A DNA stretch of 64,000 nt from Staphylococcus sp. Marseille-Q5304. Its GTDB lineage: Bacteria > Bacillota > Bacilli > Staphylococcales > Staphylococcaceae. Shown in pieces: positions 31,926 to 41,764 of the stretch. The stretch lies in NCBI RefSeq assembly GCF_943737015.1, contig NZ_CALSFP010000001.1, positions 806,001 to 870,000 on the forward strand, in the 5' to 3' direction. A program made the translations under genes and the position numbers. The notes below the pieces were generated by a model. The model saw only the letters and a list, made by a program, of their open reading frames with translations, did not search any database and had not been told where the DNA came from. Positions within the stretch are counted from its first letter, which is position 1; every line of letters begins with the position of its first letter.

Positions 31926-32927
31926 ATGGCGACAAATATTGCAATTAATGGGATGGGAAGAATCGGACGTATGGTGCTACGCATCGCTTTAAAAAAGGAT
32001 GATTTAAATTTAGTAGCAATCAACGCGAGCTATCCTCCAGAAACAATTGCTCATCTTATTAACTTTGATACTACACACGGAAAATTTGATTTAACTGCTG
32101 AACCAACTGAAGATGGTATTAAAGTAGGAGATCAACAAATTAAGTTAATTTCTGAAAGAGATCCTGAAAAATTACCTTGGGATGAACTAAATGTTGATTT
32201 AGTTATCGAAGCAACAGGTAAATTTAACCATGGTGATAAAGCCGATGCACATGTTAAAGCAGGTGCGAAGAAAGTATTACTTACAGGCCCTTCTAAAGGC
32301 GGTAAAGTTCAAATGGTTGTTAAAGGCGTAAATAATGACCAATTAGATACTGAAACTTATGATATCTTCAGTAACGCATCATGTACTACAAATTGTATTG
32401 GTCCCGTTGCTAAAGTATTAAATGATCAATTTGGCATTCAAAATGGATTAATGACTACAGTTCATGCAATTACAAATGATCAGAACAATATTGATAACCC
32501 ACATAAAGATTTACGTCGTGCACGTTCATGTAATGAAAGTATTATTCCAACATCTACTGGTGCAGCTAAAGCGCTCAAAGAAGTGTTACCTGAATTAGAA
32601 GGTAAATTACACGGTATGGCATTAAGAGTTCCTACTAAAAATGTTTCTTTAGTAGATCTTGTTGTAGATTTAGATAAAAATGTTACTGTTGAAGAAGTTA
32701 ACCAAGCATTTAAAGATAACGATCTTGGTGACGTAATTTCAACTGAAGATGCACCATTAGTTTCAATGGACTTCAATACAAATCCATACTCAGCTATCAT
32801 CGATACACAAAGTACAATGGTGATGGAAGATAATAAAGTTAAAGTTATTGCTTGGTACGATAATGAATGGGGTTACTCAAATAGAGTAGTTGAAGTTGCG
32901 CAACAAATTGGTGAATTAATTAAATAA
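31926..32927 (+). CDS. gapB: Glyceraldehyde-3-phosphate dehydrogenase, GapB type
   Basis: The second GAPDH of staphylococci and bacilli, thought to work in the gluconeogenic direction with NADP preference. The protein is 333 residues from ATG 31926 after GAGGAG; a GTG at 31917 overlaps that site. The N-terminal Rossmann motif is INGMGRIGRMVLRIAL. The catalytic segment is SNASCTTNCIGPVAKVL near residue 150 with the active Cys. The phosphate-site motif TGAAKALKEVLPELEGKLHG is near 210, and WYDNEWGYSNRV closes the fold. The assignment as GapB and not GapA rests on its place after coaE and before nrdR, and on the cre-like operator. Confidence 0.93.
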   Translation: MATNIAINGMGRIGRMVLRIALKKDDLNLVAINASYPPETIAHLINFDTTHGKFDLTAEPTEDGIKVGDQQIKLISERDPEKLPWDELNVDLVIEATGKFNHGDKADAHVKAGAKKVLLTGPSKGGKVQMVVKGVNNDQLDTETYDIFSNASCTTNCIGPVAKVLNDQFGIQNGLMTTVHAITNDQNNIDNPHKDLRRARSCNESIIPTSTGAAKALKEVLPELEGKLHGMALRVPTKNVSLVDLVVDLDKNVTVEEVNQAFKDNDLGDVISTEDAPLVSMDFNTNPYSAIIDTQSTMVMEDNKVKVIAWYDNEWGYSNRVVEVAQQIGELIK

Positions 32928-32985
32928 AATGAATGTTTTCTTAAACATAAAGATATTTGAAACATAATGTACTCAAACAGGTAAA

Positions 32986-33025
32986 AAGCAATTTCTATTG
33001 AAATAATATAGAAATTGCTTTTTTC
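32986..33025 (+). terminator. Terminator of gapB
   Basis: Perfect stem AAGCAATTTCTAT (32986-32998) with its complement at 33008-33020 followed by TTTTC. Confidence 0.85.
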
Positions 33026-33243
33026 ATATATTAAATTATTTTTAGCATTAAGTTTACTGATGTTATAACAAATGTCTCACCATATGTATGGTAAAAATAT
33101 TAAAATGATAACCTTTAAAGTTTAAATAGTTTCACTCTATGGAGTGAATAACTTTTGAATATTAATCACAAATAGTCATTCTTTTGTGTCATAGACATTT
33201 ATAGTATAATGTAAGTTAATCAAATTGAGAGGGTGATAATTCG

Positions 33244-33714
33244 GTGAAGTGCCCGAAATGTAATTCGACGCATTCTCGTGTTGTGGACTCTAGACATGCG
33301 GATGAAGTGAATGCGATTCGACGCAGAAGAGAATGTGAAACATGTGAAACGCGTTTTACAACGTTTGAACATATAGAGAAAAGACCATTGATCGTCGTGA
33401 AAAAAGATGGCACACGCGAACAATTTTTAAGAGAGAAAATATTAAATGGTCTTGTGCGTTCATGTGAAAAAAGACCCGTGCGCTATCAAAAATTAGAAGA
33501 AATAACTGATAAAGTTGAATGGCAATTAAGAGATGCAGGGCAAGCAGAAATTTCATCTAGAGATATAGGGAATTATGTGATGGATTTATTGATGGAAGTG
33601 GATCAAGTTTCTTATGTTAGATTTGCCTCTGTATATAAAGAATTTAAAGACGTGGATCAGTTATTACAATCCATGCAAGGTATTCTTTCAGAGGATAAAC
33701 GGAGTGATGATTAA
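33244..33714 (+). CDS. nrdR: Transcriptional repressor NrdR
   Basis: Zinc-ribbon and ATP-cone repressor of ribonucleotide reductase genes that senses ATP/dATP. The 156-residue protein begins at GTG ([17 protein letters not shown]). The ribbon is CPKC to CETC (about residues 3-34). The ATP-cone at about 46-136 contains [17 protein letters not shown] and [13 protein letters not shown] -10 TATAAT lies at 33205-33210, and the ribosome site is GAGAGGG. The stop overlaps the dnaB start (TAATG), so nrdR-dnaB-dnaI form one operon that joins dNTP control and replication initiation. Confidence 0.96.
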   Translation: MKCPKCNSTHSRVVDSRHADEVNAIRRRRECETCETRFTTFEHIEKRPLIVVKKDGTREQFLREKILNGLVRSCEKRPVRYQKLEEITDKVEWQLRDAGQAEISSRDIGNYVMDLLMEVDQVSYVRFASVYKEFKDVDQLLQSMQGILSEDKRSDD

Positions 33715-35096
33715 TGGGTTTACAATCAGAAGACTTTGGATTAAGACCACATGATAACTTTACGGTCATAAGACATTTTGATTTAACTCAACATCATTTG
33801 GATATATTAAATCGTCTGTTCACCCCTTTAACTGGCCCAAATGCGATAGGTGTTTATCATTATCTCAATCAATTCGTAGCTCAGCAATCTTCTGATGTAT
33901 TAACGCATTATATTATAATGAGTGAGCTTAAAATTAATTTAATAGACTTTCGTAAAAGTATGGATTTATTGGAAGCTATCGGACTTGTTCAATCTTATGC
34001 AAAACATGATGAACAACTTTCATCTTTTGTTTATAAACTCGTTCAACCTCCGTCTGCTAAACAATTTTTTAATGATCCGATGTTATCTGTTTATTTATTT
34101 AGTGAAGTGAGTAAACAGCGTTATTTACAGTTAAAGCAATACTTCGAAACGCATGATGACGTCAATTTAGCTCAATATCAAAATATTACTCGTAAGTTTA
34201 CGGATGTGTTTAAAGTACCGCGTCATTCTGTTAATGAAGATACGCAACATATTCAAGGTGAAGAAACATATGATGGAGTAGATTTGTCAGAAATTAAATT
34301 TGACTTTGAACTATTATATGACTTGTTGGAATCTCACTTTGTCAGCAAACAAATTATAACGCAAGATGCGAAGGCCTTAATTATTCAACTTGCAACTTTA
34401 TATGGGTTAACGCCAGAAGCTATGAAACGGATTATTTTAAAATCTATCACGAGTGCACAAGAGTTGTCATTTGAAGAATTAAGAAAGCAAGCTAGGTCAT
34501 ACTATTTAATAGAACATGAACAACAATATCCATCGTTACAAGTCAAAGAAAATGACAACAAAGTGTCCATTTCACAATCGACAGATGTCACAACTCAAGA
34601 GAGTAAAGCAGATGATTGGTTAGAACAGTTAGAAACGACGAGTCCTATAGATATGCTTGTGTCATGGTCAGAGTCTGAACCAACTTTTAAACAGAAACTG
34701 ATGGTCGAAGAATTAATAGAACGCGAAAAGTTGCCATTTGGTGTGATTAACATATTACTTCAGTTTGTCATGTTAAAGGAAGATATGAAACTTCCGAAGT
34801 CTTATATTTTTGAGGTAGCATCTAACTGGAAAAAATTAGGCATCAAAACGGCGAAACAAGCATATGAACATGCTAAAAAGGTAAACCAACCGAAAACAAA
34901 TCAATCATCAAATGAAAAAGGAAAAGCAACTTATCGTCAACAACAATTACCTTCAAGAGAAATGACACCAAAATGGTTAGAAGAACGAGATAACCCACAA
35001 TATCAAAATAAAGATACCGTTGATGAAGACTTTGAACGAGATAAAGAAACATTTCTTAAAGAATTAAAGGAAACATGGAAGGAGGGTGATGAATGA
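33714..35096 (+). CDS. dnaB: Replication initiation and membrane attachment protein DnaB
   Basis: Firmicute-specific co-loader that, with DnaD and DnaI, places the replicative helicase (DnaC) at oriC. The 460-residue protein has the N-terminal winged-helix (DDBH1) region with LNRLFTPLTGPNAIGVYHYL and the C-terminal DDBH2 region with SYIFEVASNWKKLGIKT near 355-372. The linker between them is polar and low in complexity (about 265-310). It overlaps nrdR by one base and dnaI by four (ATGA), so all three are coupled. It is not homologous to the E. coli helicase of the same name. Confidence 0.95.
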   Translation: MGLQSEDFGLRPHDNFTVIRHFDLTQHHLDILNRLFTPLTGPNAIGVYHYLNQFVAQQSSDVLTHYIIMSELKINLIDFRKSMDLLEAIGLVQSYAKHDEQLSSFVYKLVQPPSAKQFFNDPMLSVYLFSEVSKQRYLQLKQYFETHDDVNLAQYQNITRKFTDVFKVPRHSVNEDTQHIQGEETYDGVDLSEIKFDFELLYDLLESHFVSKQIITQDAKALIIQLATLYGLTPEAMKRIILKSITSAQELSFEELRKQARSYYLIEHEQQYPSLQVKENDNKVSISQSTDVTTQESKADDWLEQLETTSPIDMLVSWSESEPTFKQKLMVEELIEREKLPFGVINILLQFVMLKEDMKLPKSYIFEVASNWKKLGIKTAKQAYEHAKKVNQPKTNQSSNEKGKATYRQQQLPSREMTPKWLEERDNPQYQNKDTVDEDFERDKETFLKELKETWKEGDE

Positions 35097-36016
35097 AATC
35101 TTTCAACCAAATCATGGGTGATTCAAAGGCTTTAACAAACCGCATTGAAAAAATTAAAAAGAACGTCGTCAATAATCCCGATGTCAAAGCATTTCTTCAA
35201 GAACACCAAGCTGAAATAACAAACGCAATGATAGATGAAGATTTAAATATTTTGCAAGAATACAAAGACCAACAAAAAGTGTATGACGGCCACCGATTTG
35301 AAGATTGTCCAAACTTTGTACAGGGGCATGTTCCCGAGCTATATGTCGATCAAAACAGAATCAAAATTCGCTACTTACAATGCCCTTGTAAAGTGAAGCA
35401 TGATGAAGAGAAGTTTAACGCTAGCTTAATCACCTCACATCATATGCAACGAGATACTTTAAATGCAAAGCTCGATGATATTTATTTAAAAGGTAGAGGC
35501 AGACTTAATATTGCTAAAGAAGCACATGAAATTTGTCGAAAGTTAGTTGATCAAGACGATTCTGTGAAAGGTTTATATTTATATGGACCTTTTGGTACAG
35601 GTAAATCGTTTATTTTAGGTGCCATGGCAAACCAATTAAAGTCTAAAAAGATTCCTTCAACAATTATATATACACCTGAGTTTATACGAACGTTAAAAGG
35701 CGGATTTAAAGATGGTAGTTTTGAAAAAAACTTGCAGAAAGTTCGAGAATCAAATATCTTAATGCTCGATGATATCGGAGCAGAAGAGATTACACCGTGG
35801 GTAAGAGATGAGGTTTTAGGACCGCTTCTCCATTATCGTATGGTTCAAGAACTTCCAACATTCTTCAGTTCAAATTTAAGTTTTGAAGAATTAGAGTTTC
35901 ATTTATCGGTCTCTCGTGCTGGTACTGATAAAACCAAAGCGGCGAGAATTATGGAGCGCATTAAAACATTAGCAAAACCATATTTCTTAGAAGGCGAAAA
36001 TTACCGGAACGATTGA
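35093..36016 (+). CDS. dnaI: Primosomal helicase loader DnaI
   Basis: AAA+ ATPase that loads the replicative helicase. The 307-residue protein has an N-terminal helicase-binding region with a zinc-type segment (about residues 72-104, CPNF to YLQCPCKVKHDEE). The AAA+ part has Walker A LYGPFGTGKSFILGAMA near 162, Walker B ILMLDDIGAEEITPW near 220, and sensor/arginine-finger segments SRAGTDKTKAARIMERIK near 274. Its start overlaps the dnaB stop. It is the last gene before the thrS leader. Confidence 0.95.
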   Translation: MKSFNQIMGDSKALTNRIEKIKKNVVNNPDVKAFLQEHQAEITNAMIDEDLNILQEYKDQQKVYDGHRFEDCPNFVQGHVPELYVDQNRIKIRYLQCPCKVKHDEEKFNASLITSHHMQRDTLNAKLDDIYLKGRGRLNIAKEAHEICRKLVDQDDSVKGLYLYGPFGTGKSFILGAMANQLKSKKIPSTIIYTPEFIRTLKGGFKDGSFEKNLQKVRESNILMLDDIGAEEITPWVRDEVLGPLLHYRMVQELPTFFSSNLSFEELEFHLSVSRAGTDKTKAARIMERIKTLAKPYFLEGENYRND

Positions 36017-36046
36017 AAATTATAACAAATGATGTATAATATAATT

Positions 36047-36291
36047 AAATCTAAATCGAAGTGAAACGAAACAAAGACATGATGTATAAACTAGAACTTT
36101 ACAGAGAGTCAAAGAAGATGAGAATTTGGCAAGTTCATTTATACATTACTACTTTGTCAATGATGTTGTAATGAACATCCGGCTCAAGACCGTTATCTTA
36201 AGTAGAGTAGAGTGGCTTTCTTATAGTTAGTCGCTTTTATTTAGGGTGGTACCGCGAAGACCTCGTCCCTTTTGGGATGGGGTCTTTTTCA
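36047..36291 (+). promoter_or_regulatory. T-box leader of thrS with intrinsic terminator
   Basis: The T-box sequence AGGGTGGTACCGCG lies at 36243-36256 and pairs with uncharged tRNA(Thr) in the known mechanism. A terminator (about 36257-36290, GACCTCGTCCC with GGGATGGGGTC then TTTTTC) follows. A possible -10 TATAAT is at 36035-36040. Upstream are stem-I elements with AGAGAGTC. The specifier codon was not fixed by eye; threonine is assigned from the downstream gene. Confidence 0.93.
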
Positions 36292-36362
36292 TTTTCAACC
36301 ATAATTAATTGGTACATCACGTGCAACTTCGATTTAAATTTCAAAAATAGGGAGGATATATC

Positions 36363-38300
36363 ATGGATCAAATTAATATTACATTTCCTGATGGTAATTC
36401 AAAGGCGTTTGATAAAGGTACAACAACTGAAGAAATTGCACATTCAATTAGTCCAGGTTTAAGAAAAAAAGCAGTCGCAGGTAAATTAGACGATCAAATG
36501 ATTGATTTAACAAGACCGATTGAAGAAGATGGGGCACTTGAAATCGTGACGCCTGGTAGTGAAGAAGCATTAGAAGTATTACGACATTCTACTGCACATC
36601 TTATGGCTCAAGCATTAAAAAGATTATACGGCGATGTGAAATTTGGTGTCGGTCCTGTTATCGAAGGTGGTTTCTATTACGACTTTGATACAGACGAAAA
36701 TATTTCTTCAGATGATTTCGAAAAAATTGAAAAGACAATGAAACAAATTGTTAATGAAAATTATTCAATTGAACGAAAAGTGGTAACTAGAGAAGAAGCT
36801 AAATCATTCTTTAGTGATGACCCATATAAATTAGAATTAATCGATGCGATACCTGAAGGCGAAAATGTAACGTTGTATTCTCAAGGTGAATTTACAGATT
36901 TATGTAGAGGTGTCCATGTACCTACTACTGCGAAGATTAAAGAATTTAAACTTCTATCTACTGCAGGTGCTTACTGGCGTGGAGATAACGATAATAAAAT
37001 GTTGCAACGTATATACGGTACAGCATTTTTCGACAAAAAGGATTTAAAAGCACATTTACAAATGTTAGAAGAGCGTAAAGAACGGGACCATCGTAAAATT
37101 GGTAAAGACTTAGAGTTATTTACAAATAACCAACTCGTAGGTGCAGGTTTACCATTATGGTTACCAAACGGGGCGACAATTCGTCGAGAAATTGAACGCT
37201 ATATTGTTGATAAAGAAGTGGAAATGGGTTACGACCATGTGTATACACCAATCATGGCAAACGCTGATCTTTATAAAACATCAGGCCACTGGGATCACTA
37301 TCAAGATGACATGTTCCCTACAATGAAATTAGATGAAAACGAAGAAATGGTATTAAGACCAATGAACTGTCCTCACCATATGATGGTCTATGCTAATAAA
37401 CCGCATTCTTATCGTGAATTACCTATACGTATCGCTGAATTAGGTACAATGCATCGTTATGAAGCGAGTGGTGCCGTTTCTGGTTTACAACGTGTAAGAG
37501 GGATGACACTAAATGACGCACACATCTTTGTAAGACCAGATCAAATTAAAGAAGAATTTAAACGCGTCGTAAACTTAATTATTGATGTATATAATGACTT
37601 TAATTTCGAAGATTATTCATTCAGATTAAGTTATCGCGATCCTGAAGATAAAGAGAAATATTTCGATGACGATGAAATGTGGAATAAAGCCGAAAGCATG
37701 TTGAAAGAAGCGGTTGATGAATTAGGTTTACAATATGAAGAAGCAATTGGCGAAGCAGCGTTCTACGGTCCTAAATTAGACGTGCAAGTACAAACTGCTA
37801 TGGGTAAAGAAGAGACATTATCTACAGCGCAGTTGGACTTCTTATTACCGCAAAAATTTGATTTAACATATATCGGTAATGATGGAGAACAACATCGTCC
37901 AGTAGTGATCCACCGTGGTGTCGTTTCTACAATGGAACGTTTTGTTGCCTTCTTAACTGAAGAGACTAAAGGTGCATTCCCTACATGGTTAGCGCCTAAG
38001 CAAGTCGAAATCATTCCAGTAAATGTTGATTTACACTATGATTATGCGCGCTCTTTACAAGATGAACTTAAATCACAAGGCGTAAGAGTTGAAATTGATG
38101 ACCGCAATGAGAAAATGGGATACAAAATTAGAGAAGCTCAAATGCACAAAATCCCATACCAAATCGTAGTCGGGGATAAAGAAGTTGAAAATAAAGAAGT
38201 TAACGTTAGAAAGTATGGCTCTCAAGACCAAGAAACAATGGAAAGAGATGAGTTTATTTGGAACTTGGTTGATGAGATTCGTTTGAAAAAACAAAGATAA
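36363..38300 (+). CDS. thrS: Threonyl-tRNA synthetase
   Basis: Charges tRNA(Thr). The 645-residue class II synthetase has an N-terminal TGS domain (1-62), the editing/SAD domain (about 70-230, [16 protein letters not shown] with zinc-like His and [10 protein letters not shown]), and the catalytic core (about 265-535) with [13 protein letters not shown]-type zinc ligand segment [16 protein letters not shown], motif 2 ([20 protein letters not shown]) and motif 3 ([14 protein letters not shown]). The anticodon-binding domain spans about 545-640. The start follows GGGAGG. Expression is governed by the T-box upstream. Confidence 0.97.
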   Translation: MDQINITFPDGNSKAFDKGTTTEEIAHSISPGLRKKAVAGKLDDQMIDLTRPIEEDGALEIVTPGSEEALEVLRHSTAHLMAQALKRLYGDVKFGVGPVIEGGFYYDFDTDENISSDDFEKIEKTMKQIVNENYSIERKVVTREEAKSFFSDDPYKLELIDAIPEGENVTLYSQGEFTDLCRGVHVPTTAKIKEFKLLSTAGAYWRGDNDNKMLQRIYGTAFFDKKDLKAHLQMLEERKERDHRKIGKDLELFTNNQLVGAGLPLWLPNGATIRREIERYIVDKEVEMGYDHVYTPIMANADLYKTSGHWDHYQDDMFPTMKLDENEEMVLRPMNCPHHMMVYANKPHSYRELPIRIAELGTMHRYEASGAVSGLQRVRGMTLNDAHIFVRPDQIKEEFKRVVNLIIDVYNDFNFEDYSFRLSYRDPEDKEKYFDDDEMWNKAESMLKEAVDELGLQYEEAIGEAAFYGPKLDVQVQTAMGKEETLSTAQLDFLLPQKFDLTYIGNDGEQHRPVVIHRGVVSTMERFVAFLTEETKGAFPTWLAPKQVEIIPVNVDLHYDYARSLQDELKSQGVRVEIDDRNEKMGYKIREAQMHKIPYQIVVGDKEVENKEVNVRKYGSQDQETMERDEFIWNLVDEIRLKKQR

Positions 38301-38362
38301 CTTGAAAAGATAAATTATTTAATGTATATTGTTAATCAGTGAAATTAATAAAAATTTGAGTT

Positions 38363-38572
38363 AGAGGTTGCATTTTTAAGGAGTAATTATCCAGAAATCA
38401 TATGGGATACATGTTGGATTGATGAAAGGTAAAAATGCCGAAGCTTTTATTGCCCATATACAATAAGAGTTGGGTCAGTTACCGAAAGGAACTGGACTGT
38501 CACATATGTGATGTGCTACCTATATAAGTGTTTGAGTTAAGGGTGCATATCAAAAGGTATGCACCCTTTTAA
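38363..38572 (+). ncRNA. Lysine riboswitch (L-box) with terminator upstream of lysP
   Basis: The aptamer is recognised from conserved strings in the right order: AGAGGTTGCATTTTTAAGGA, GATGAAAGGTAAAAATGCCG with AAGC, TTGGGTCAG, and GGAACTGGACTGTCAC. The expression platform is the terminator AAGGGTGCATA (38539-38549) with TATGCACCCTT (38558-38568) and trailing T. Lysine binding should stop transcription of the permease gene. Found by eye; a covariance search would settle boundaries. Confidence 0.87.
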
Positions 38573-38704
38573 TGCTGGGTTATTGATTTACATGATAGAA
38601 GCAAAAACGTAATTTTATAAATATTAGTATGTATTACGTTCAGCAACTCATGAAATTTAACCTTATAGAAAGTTAGCCTCTAAGTTTAAAGAAAGGAAGC
38701 TTTT

Positions 38705-40201
38705 ATGGCAAAACAACAAAGTCAAAATGATGGAGTACAAAGAGGTTTAAAAGATCGCCACATATCCATGATTGCAATAGGTGGATGTATTGGTACAGGT
38801 TTATTTATGACGTCAGGTGGCGCTATACATGATGCAGGTGCATTAGGGGCATTACTTGCATATACGATTATTGGTGCAATGGTGTTCTTCCTGATGACCT
38901 CGTTAGGAGAAATGGCCACTTACCTTCCAGTTTCGGGGTCATTTAGTACTTATGCTACACGATTTGTAGATCCCTCACTAGGATTTGCATTAGGGTGGAA
39001 TTACTGGTTTAACTGGGTCATTACGGTGGCTGCAGACGTCACGATAGCCGCACAGGTAATAGAATATTGGACGCCATTGACAGCTATCCCGGCATGGGTT
39101 TGGAGTTGTTTATTCCTAGTAATTATCTTCGGTTTAAACTCACTTTCAGTTAGAGTGTACGGCGAAAGTGAATATTGGTTTGCATTAATTAAAGTAGTTA
39201 CCGTGATTATATTTATCATCATCGGCTTACTTACGATATTAGGTATCATGGGTGGTAAGTTTGTTGGCTTTGATACATTTACTAAAGGTCAAGGTCCGAT
39301 TTTAGGTGATGGATTAAATGGTAGTTTACTTTCAATATTAGGTGTATTCTTAGTTGCAGGCTTCTCTTTCCAAGGAACTGAATTAATTGGTATCACAGCT
39401 GGTGAATCTGAAAACCCAGAACGTGCAGTACCAAAAGCAATTAAACAAGTCTTTTGGAGAATTTTACTGTTTTATATTTTAGCTATTTTCGTCATCGGTA
39501 TGTTAATTCCTTATGACAGTTCTGCGTTGATGGGCGGAGAAGATAGTGTGGCAACTTCACCGTTTACTTTAGTATTTAAAAATGCAGGCCTTGCATTCGC
39601 AGCCTCATTTATGAACGCAGTTATTTTAACTTCGGTATTATCTGCTGGTAACTCAGGTATGTACGCTTCAACGCGTATGCTATATTCTATGAGTAAAGAT
39701 AAACTAGCATTTTCAGCATTTGGAAAAACAAATAAAAATGGTGTACCTTATATCGCATTGTTAGTAACAGGACTACTTGTTATCGGTATATTCGTACTAC
39801 AACATTTAAGTGGAGATGCTTACCAATATATTGTTGCAGCAAGTGGAATGACCGGATTTATAGCTTGGGTCGGTATTGCGATTAGTCATTATCGTTTCAG
39901 AAAAGCATTCGATAAACAAAAACACGATAAATCTAAACTGAAATATAGAGCCACATTGTTCCCATTTGGACCAATATTTGCTGGGATATTATGTGTGATT
40001 GTTATCATCGGACAAGATGTTGACTTTATTAAAACAGGGCACTTTGATTTAAATCGATTTATTATCACATATATGGGTATACCAGTGTTCTTAGTCTTTT
40101 TCCTATATCATAAACTACGTTATAAAACGAAAAAGATACCATTGGATAAAGTTGACTTAAGACAAGATGTCCAAATGGAAGAATTCGAAAAAAATAAATA
40201 A
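38705..40201 (+). CDS. lysP: Lysine-specific amino acid permease, APC family
   Basis: Membrane transporter of 498 residues with about 12 helices. The N-terminal KDRHISMIAIGGCIGTGLFM and GFSFQGTELIGITAGESENP (about 220-239) are the substrate-site helices of the AAT/LysP branch. The lysine assignment is strengthened by the lysine riboswitch directly upstream. It is 43 residues longer than the permease at 20127, and the two are clearly paralogous in the helix 1 and helix 6 regions. The start follows AAAGGAAGC. No terminator was seen between its stop and the infC promoter. Confidence 0.92.
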   Translation: MAKQQSQNDGVQRGLKDRHISMIAIGGCIGTGLFMTSGGAIHDAGALGALLAYTIIGAMVFFLMTSLGEMATYLPVSGSFSTYATRFVDPSLGFALGWNYWFNWVITVAADVTIAAQVIEYWTPLTAIPAWVWSCLFLVIIFGLNSLSVRVYGESEYWFALIKVVTVIIFIIIGLLTILGIMGGKFVGFDTFTKGQGPILGDGLNGSLLSILGVFLVAGFSFQGTELIGITAGESENPERAVPKAIKQVFWRILLFYILAIFVIGMLIPYDSSALMGGEDSVATSPFTLVFKNAGLAFAASFMNAVILTSVLSAGNSGMYASTRMLYSMSKDKLAFSAFGKTNKNGVPYIALLVTGLLVIGIFVLQHLSGDAYQYIVAASGMTGFIAWVGIAISHYRFRKAFDKQKHDKSKLKYRATLFPFGPIFAGILCVIVIIGQDVDFIKTGHFDLNRFIITYMGIPVFLVFFLYHKLRYKTKKIPLDKVDLRQDVQMEEFEKNK

Positions 40202-40208
40202 AATAGTC

Positions 40209-40237
40209 TTGACTTAATTGTGTATTGTTGCTATCAT
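40209..40237 (+). promoter_or_regulatory. Promoter of infC-rpmI-rplT
   Basis: TTGACT (40209-40214), a 17-base spacer and TATCAT (40232-40237), just ahead of the L20 leader. Confidence 0.7.
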
Positions 40238-40243
40238 GGTCAA

Positions 40244-40385
40244 TGTTGAATACGAAACGAACCAAGTAGAGGCTCCCGCTTCTCACCTGTAGCGACGCAT
40301 ATGCAGTTGGCAGGTCTATAGTACATGAGTACGATTATCATGTGTAAAAGAGGGCGGGTATATTGTATACTCGCTCTCTTTTTGC
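40244..40385 (+). ncRNA. L20 ribosomal-protein leader with terminator
   Basis: The segment from ACGAAACGAACCAAGTAGAG to the terminator AGAGGGCGGGTATA/TATACTCGCTCTC (about 40348-40380) plus TTTTT resembles the L20 leader of Bacillales, which mimics the L20 site of 23S rRNA. When free L20 binds, transcription ends before infC. This gives autoregulation of infC-rpmI-rplT. Confidence 0.85.
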
Positions 40386-40422
40386 TTGGGATAATTTCGT
40401 AAAAAAGTTGGAGGTGTCAACC

Positions 40423-40944
40423 ATAGCAAAAGATCAAACTCAAGTTAACGAAAAGATTCGCGCAAAAGAATTACGACTTATTGGACAAGATGGAGAGCAA
40501 ATTGGAGTTAAATCTAAAAATGAAGCGTTAGAAATGGCAGAACGCGTAGGTTTAGATGTAGTTATTATGGCTCCTAATGCTAAACCACCAGTTGCTAAAA
40601 TTATGGATTACGGTAAGTACAAATTTGAGCAACAAAAGAAAGAAAAAGAAATGAAAAAGAAACAAAAAACGATTAACGTTAAAGAAATCCGTTTAAGTCC
40701 AACGATTGAAGAACATGATTTCCAAACTAAGTTGAAGAACGGCCGTAAGTTCTTAACTAAAGGTGACAAATGTAAAGTTTCAATCCGTTTCAGAGGACGT
40801 GCGATTACGCATAAGGAAATTGGTCAACGCGTATTAGAGCAATTCGCAAATGAAACGAAAGATATTGCTACAGTTGAACAAAAACCTAAAATGGATGGAC
40901 GTCAAATGTTTATCATGTTAAGTCCAATTAACGAAAAACAATAA
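40423..40944 (+). CDS. infC: Translation initiation factor IF-3 (probable ATA start)
   Basis: IF-3 checks start-codon pairing on the 30S subunit. From ATA at 40423 the protein is 173 residues: N-domain with [20 protein letters not shown], linker rich in Lys (about 75-90), and C-domain with [15 protein letters not shown] and [18 protein letters not shown] at 40414 could start a 176-residue form, but it shares a base with the Shine-Dalgarno GGAGG (40410-40414), so there is no spacer. From GGAGG to the ATA is 8 bases, the ideal distance. Non-standard AUU or AUA-type starts are known for infC and allow IF-3 to repress its own translation. Followed by rpmI and rplT. Confidence 0.93.
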   Translation: MAKDQTQVNEKIRAKELRLIGQDGEQIGVKSKNEALEMAERVGLDVVIMAPNAKPPVAKIMDYGKYKFEQQKKEKEMKKKQKTINVKEIRLSPTIEEHDFQTKLKNGRKFLTKGDKCKVSIRFRGRAITHKEIGQRVLEQFANETKDIATVEQKPKMDGRQMFIMLSPINEKQ

Positions 40945-40970
40945 TCGAAATTAGTAGGAGGAAATGAATC

Positions 40971-41171
40971 ATGCCAAAAATGAAAACACACCGTGGAGCA
41001 GCTAAACGTGTTAAAAGAACTGGTTCAGGTAAATTAAAACGTTCTAGAGCTTTCACTTCACACTTATTTGCAAACAAAGAAACTAAACAAAAACGTCAAT
41101 TACGTAAATCTGCTTTAGTTCACAAATCAGATATGAAACGCGTAAAACAATTATTATCTTATAAAAAATAA
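40971..41171 (+). CDS. rpmI: 50S ribosomal protein L35
   Basis: A 66-residue basic protein beginning [20 protein letters not shown], the L35 signature, and ending in the YKK tail. It binds 23S rRNA in the large subunit. It lies 26 bases after infC, with ribosome site AGGAGG, in the universal infC-rpmI-rplT order. Confidence 0.97.
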   Translation: MPKMKTHRGAAKRVKRTGSGKLKRSRAFTSHLFANKETKQKRQLRKSALVHKSDMKRVKQLLSYKK

Positions 41172-41217
41172 TCGAACGATATAACAATTGAAATATAATT
41201 TTTGAGGAGGAGTTATT

Positions 41218-41574
41218 ATGCCACGAGTTAAAGGTGGAACAGTAACAAGAGCTCGTCGTAAAAAGACGATTAAATTAGCTAAAGGTTACTTCGGTGCTAA
41301 ACGCACATTATATAAAGTAGCAAAACAACAAGTAATGAAATCAGGTCAATATTCATTCCGTGACCGCCGTCAAAGAAAACGTGATTTCCGTAAATTATGG
41401 ATTACACGTATTAATGCGGCAGCACGTCAACACGACATGAGCTATTCAAGATTAATGAATGGTTTAAAGAAAGCTGAAATCGACGTAAACCGTAAAATGC
41501 TTTCTGAAATTGCTATCTCAGACGAAAAAGCTTTCGCTGAATTAGTATCAAAAGCAAAAGAAGCATTAAAATAA
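41218..41574 (+). CDS. rplT: 50S ribosomal protein L20
   Basis: A 118-residue protein with the L20 hallmarks [39 protein letters not shown] and [15 protein letters not shown]. It is an early assembly protein of the large subunit and, by binding the leader upstream of infC, the regulator of its own operon. The ribosome site is GAGGAGG. A terminator follows. Confidence 0.97.
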   Translation: MPRVKGGTVTRARRKKTIKLAKGYFGAKRTLYKVAKQQVMKSGQYSFRDRRQRKRDFRKLWITRINAAARQHDMSYSRLMNGLKKAEIDVNRKMLSEIAISDEKAFAELVSKAKEALK

Positions 41575-41593
41575 TAAAGACGATACATTTTCA

Positions 41594-41638
41594 AAGTGAT
41601 AATTTCTACTATTATATGTAGGAGTTATCACTTTTTTA
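41594..41638 (+). terminator. Terminator of infC-rpmI-rplT
   Basis: Stem AAGTGATAA (41594-41602) with TTATCACTT (41625-41633), an inner CTAC/GTAG pairing, then TTTT. Confidence 0.8.
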
Positions 41639-41764
41639 TTATTATAAATTTCCATACATAAATCACAGGAATAAATATAGAATCGTGTGTAAGCGTGATG
41701 ATATTTTGATATCTACACTGCATTTGATAAAATAACAAAGAAGTCATATATGAAGGAGATACTT

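Noticed and set aside
40363-40422. Longer infC starting upstream in frame
   Set aside because: The extra residues would come from the L20 leader terminator, and the ribosome site lies downstream of that start.
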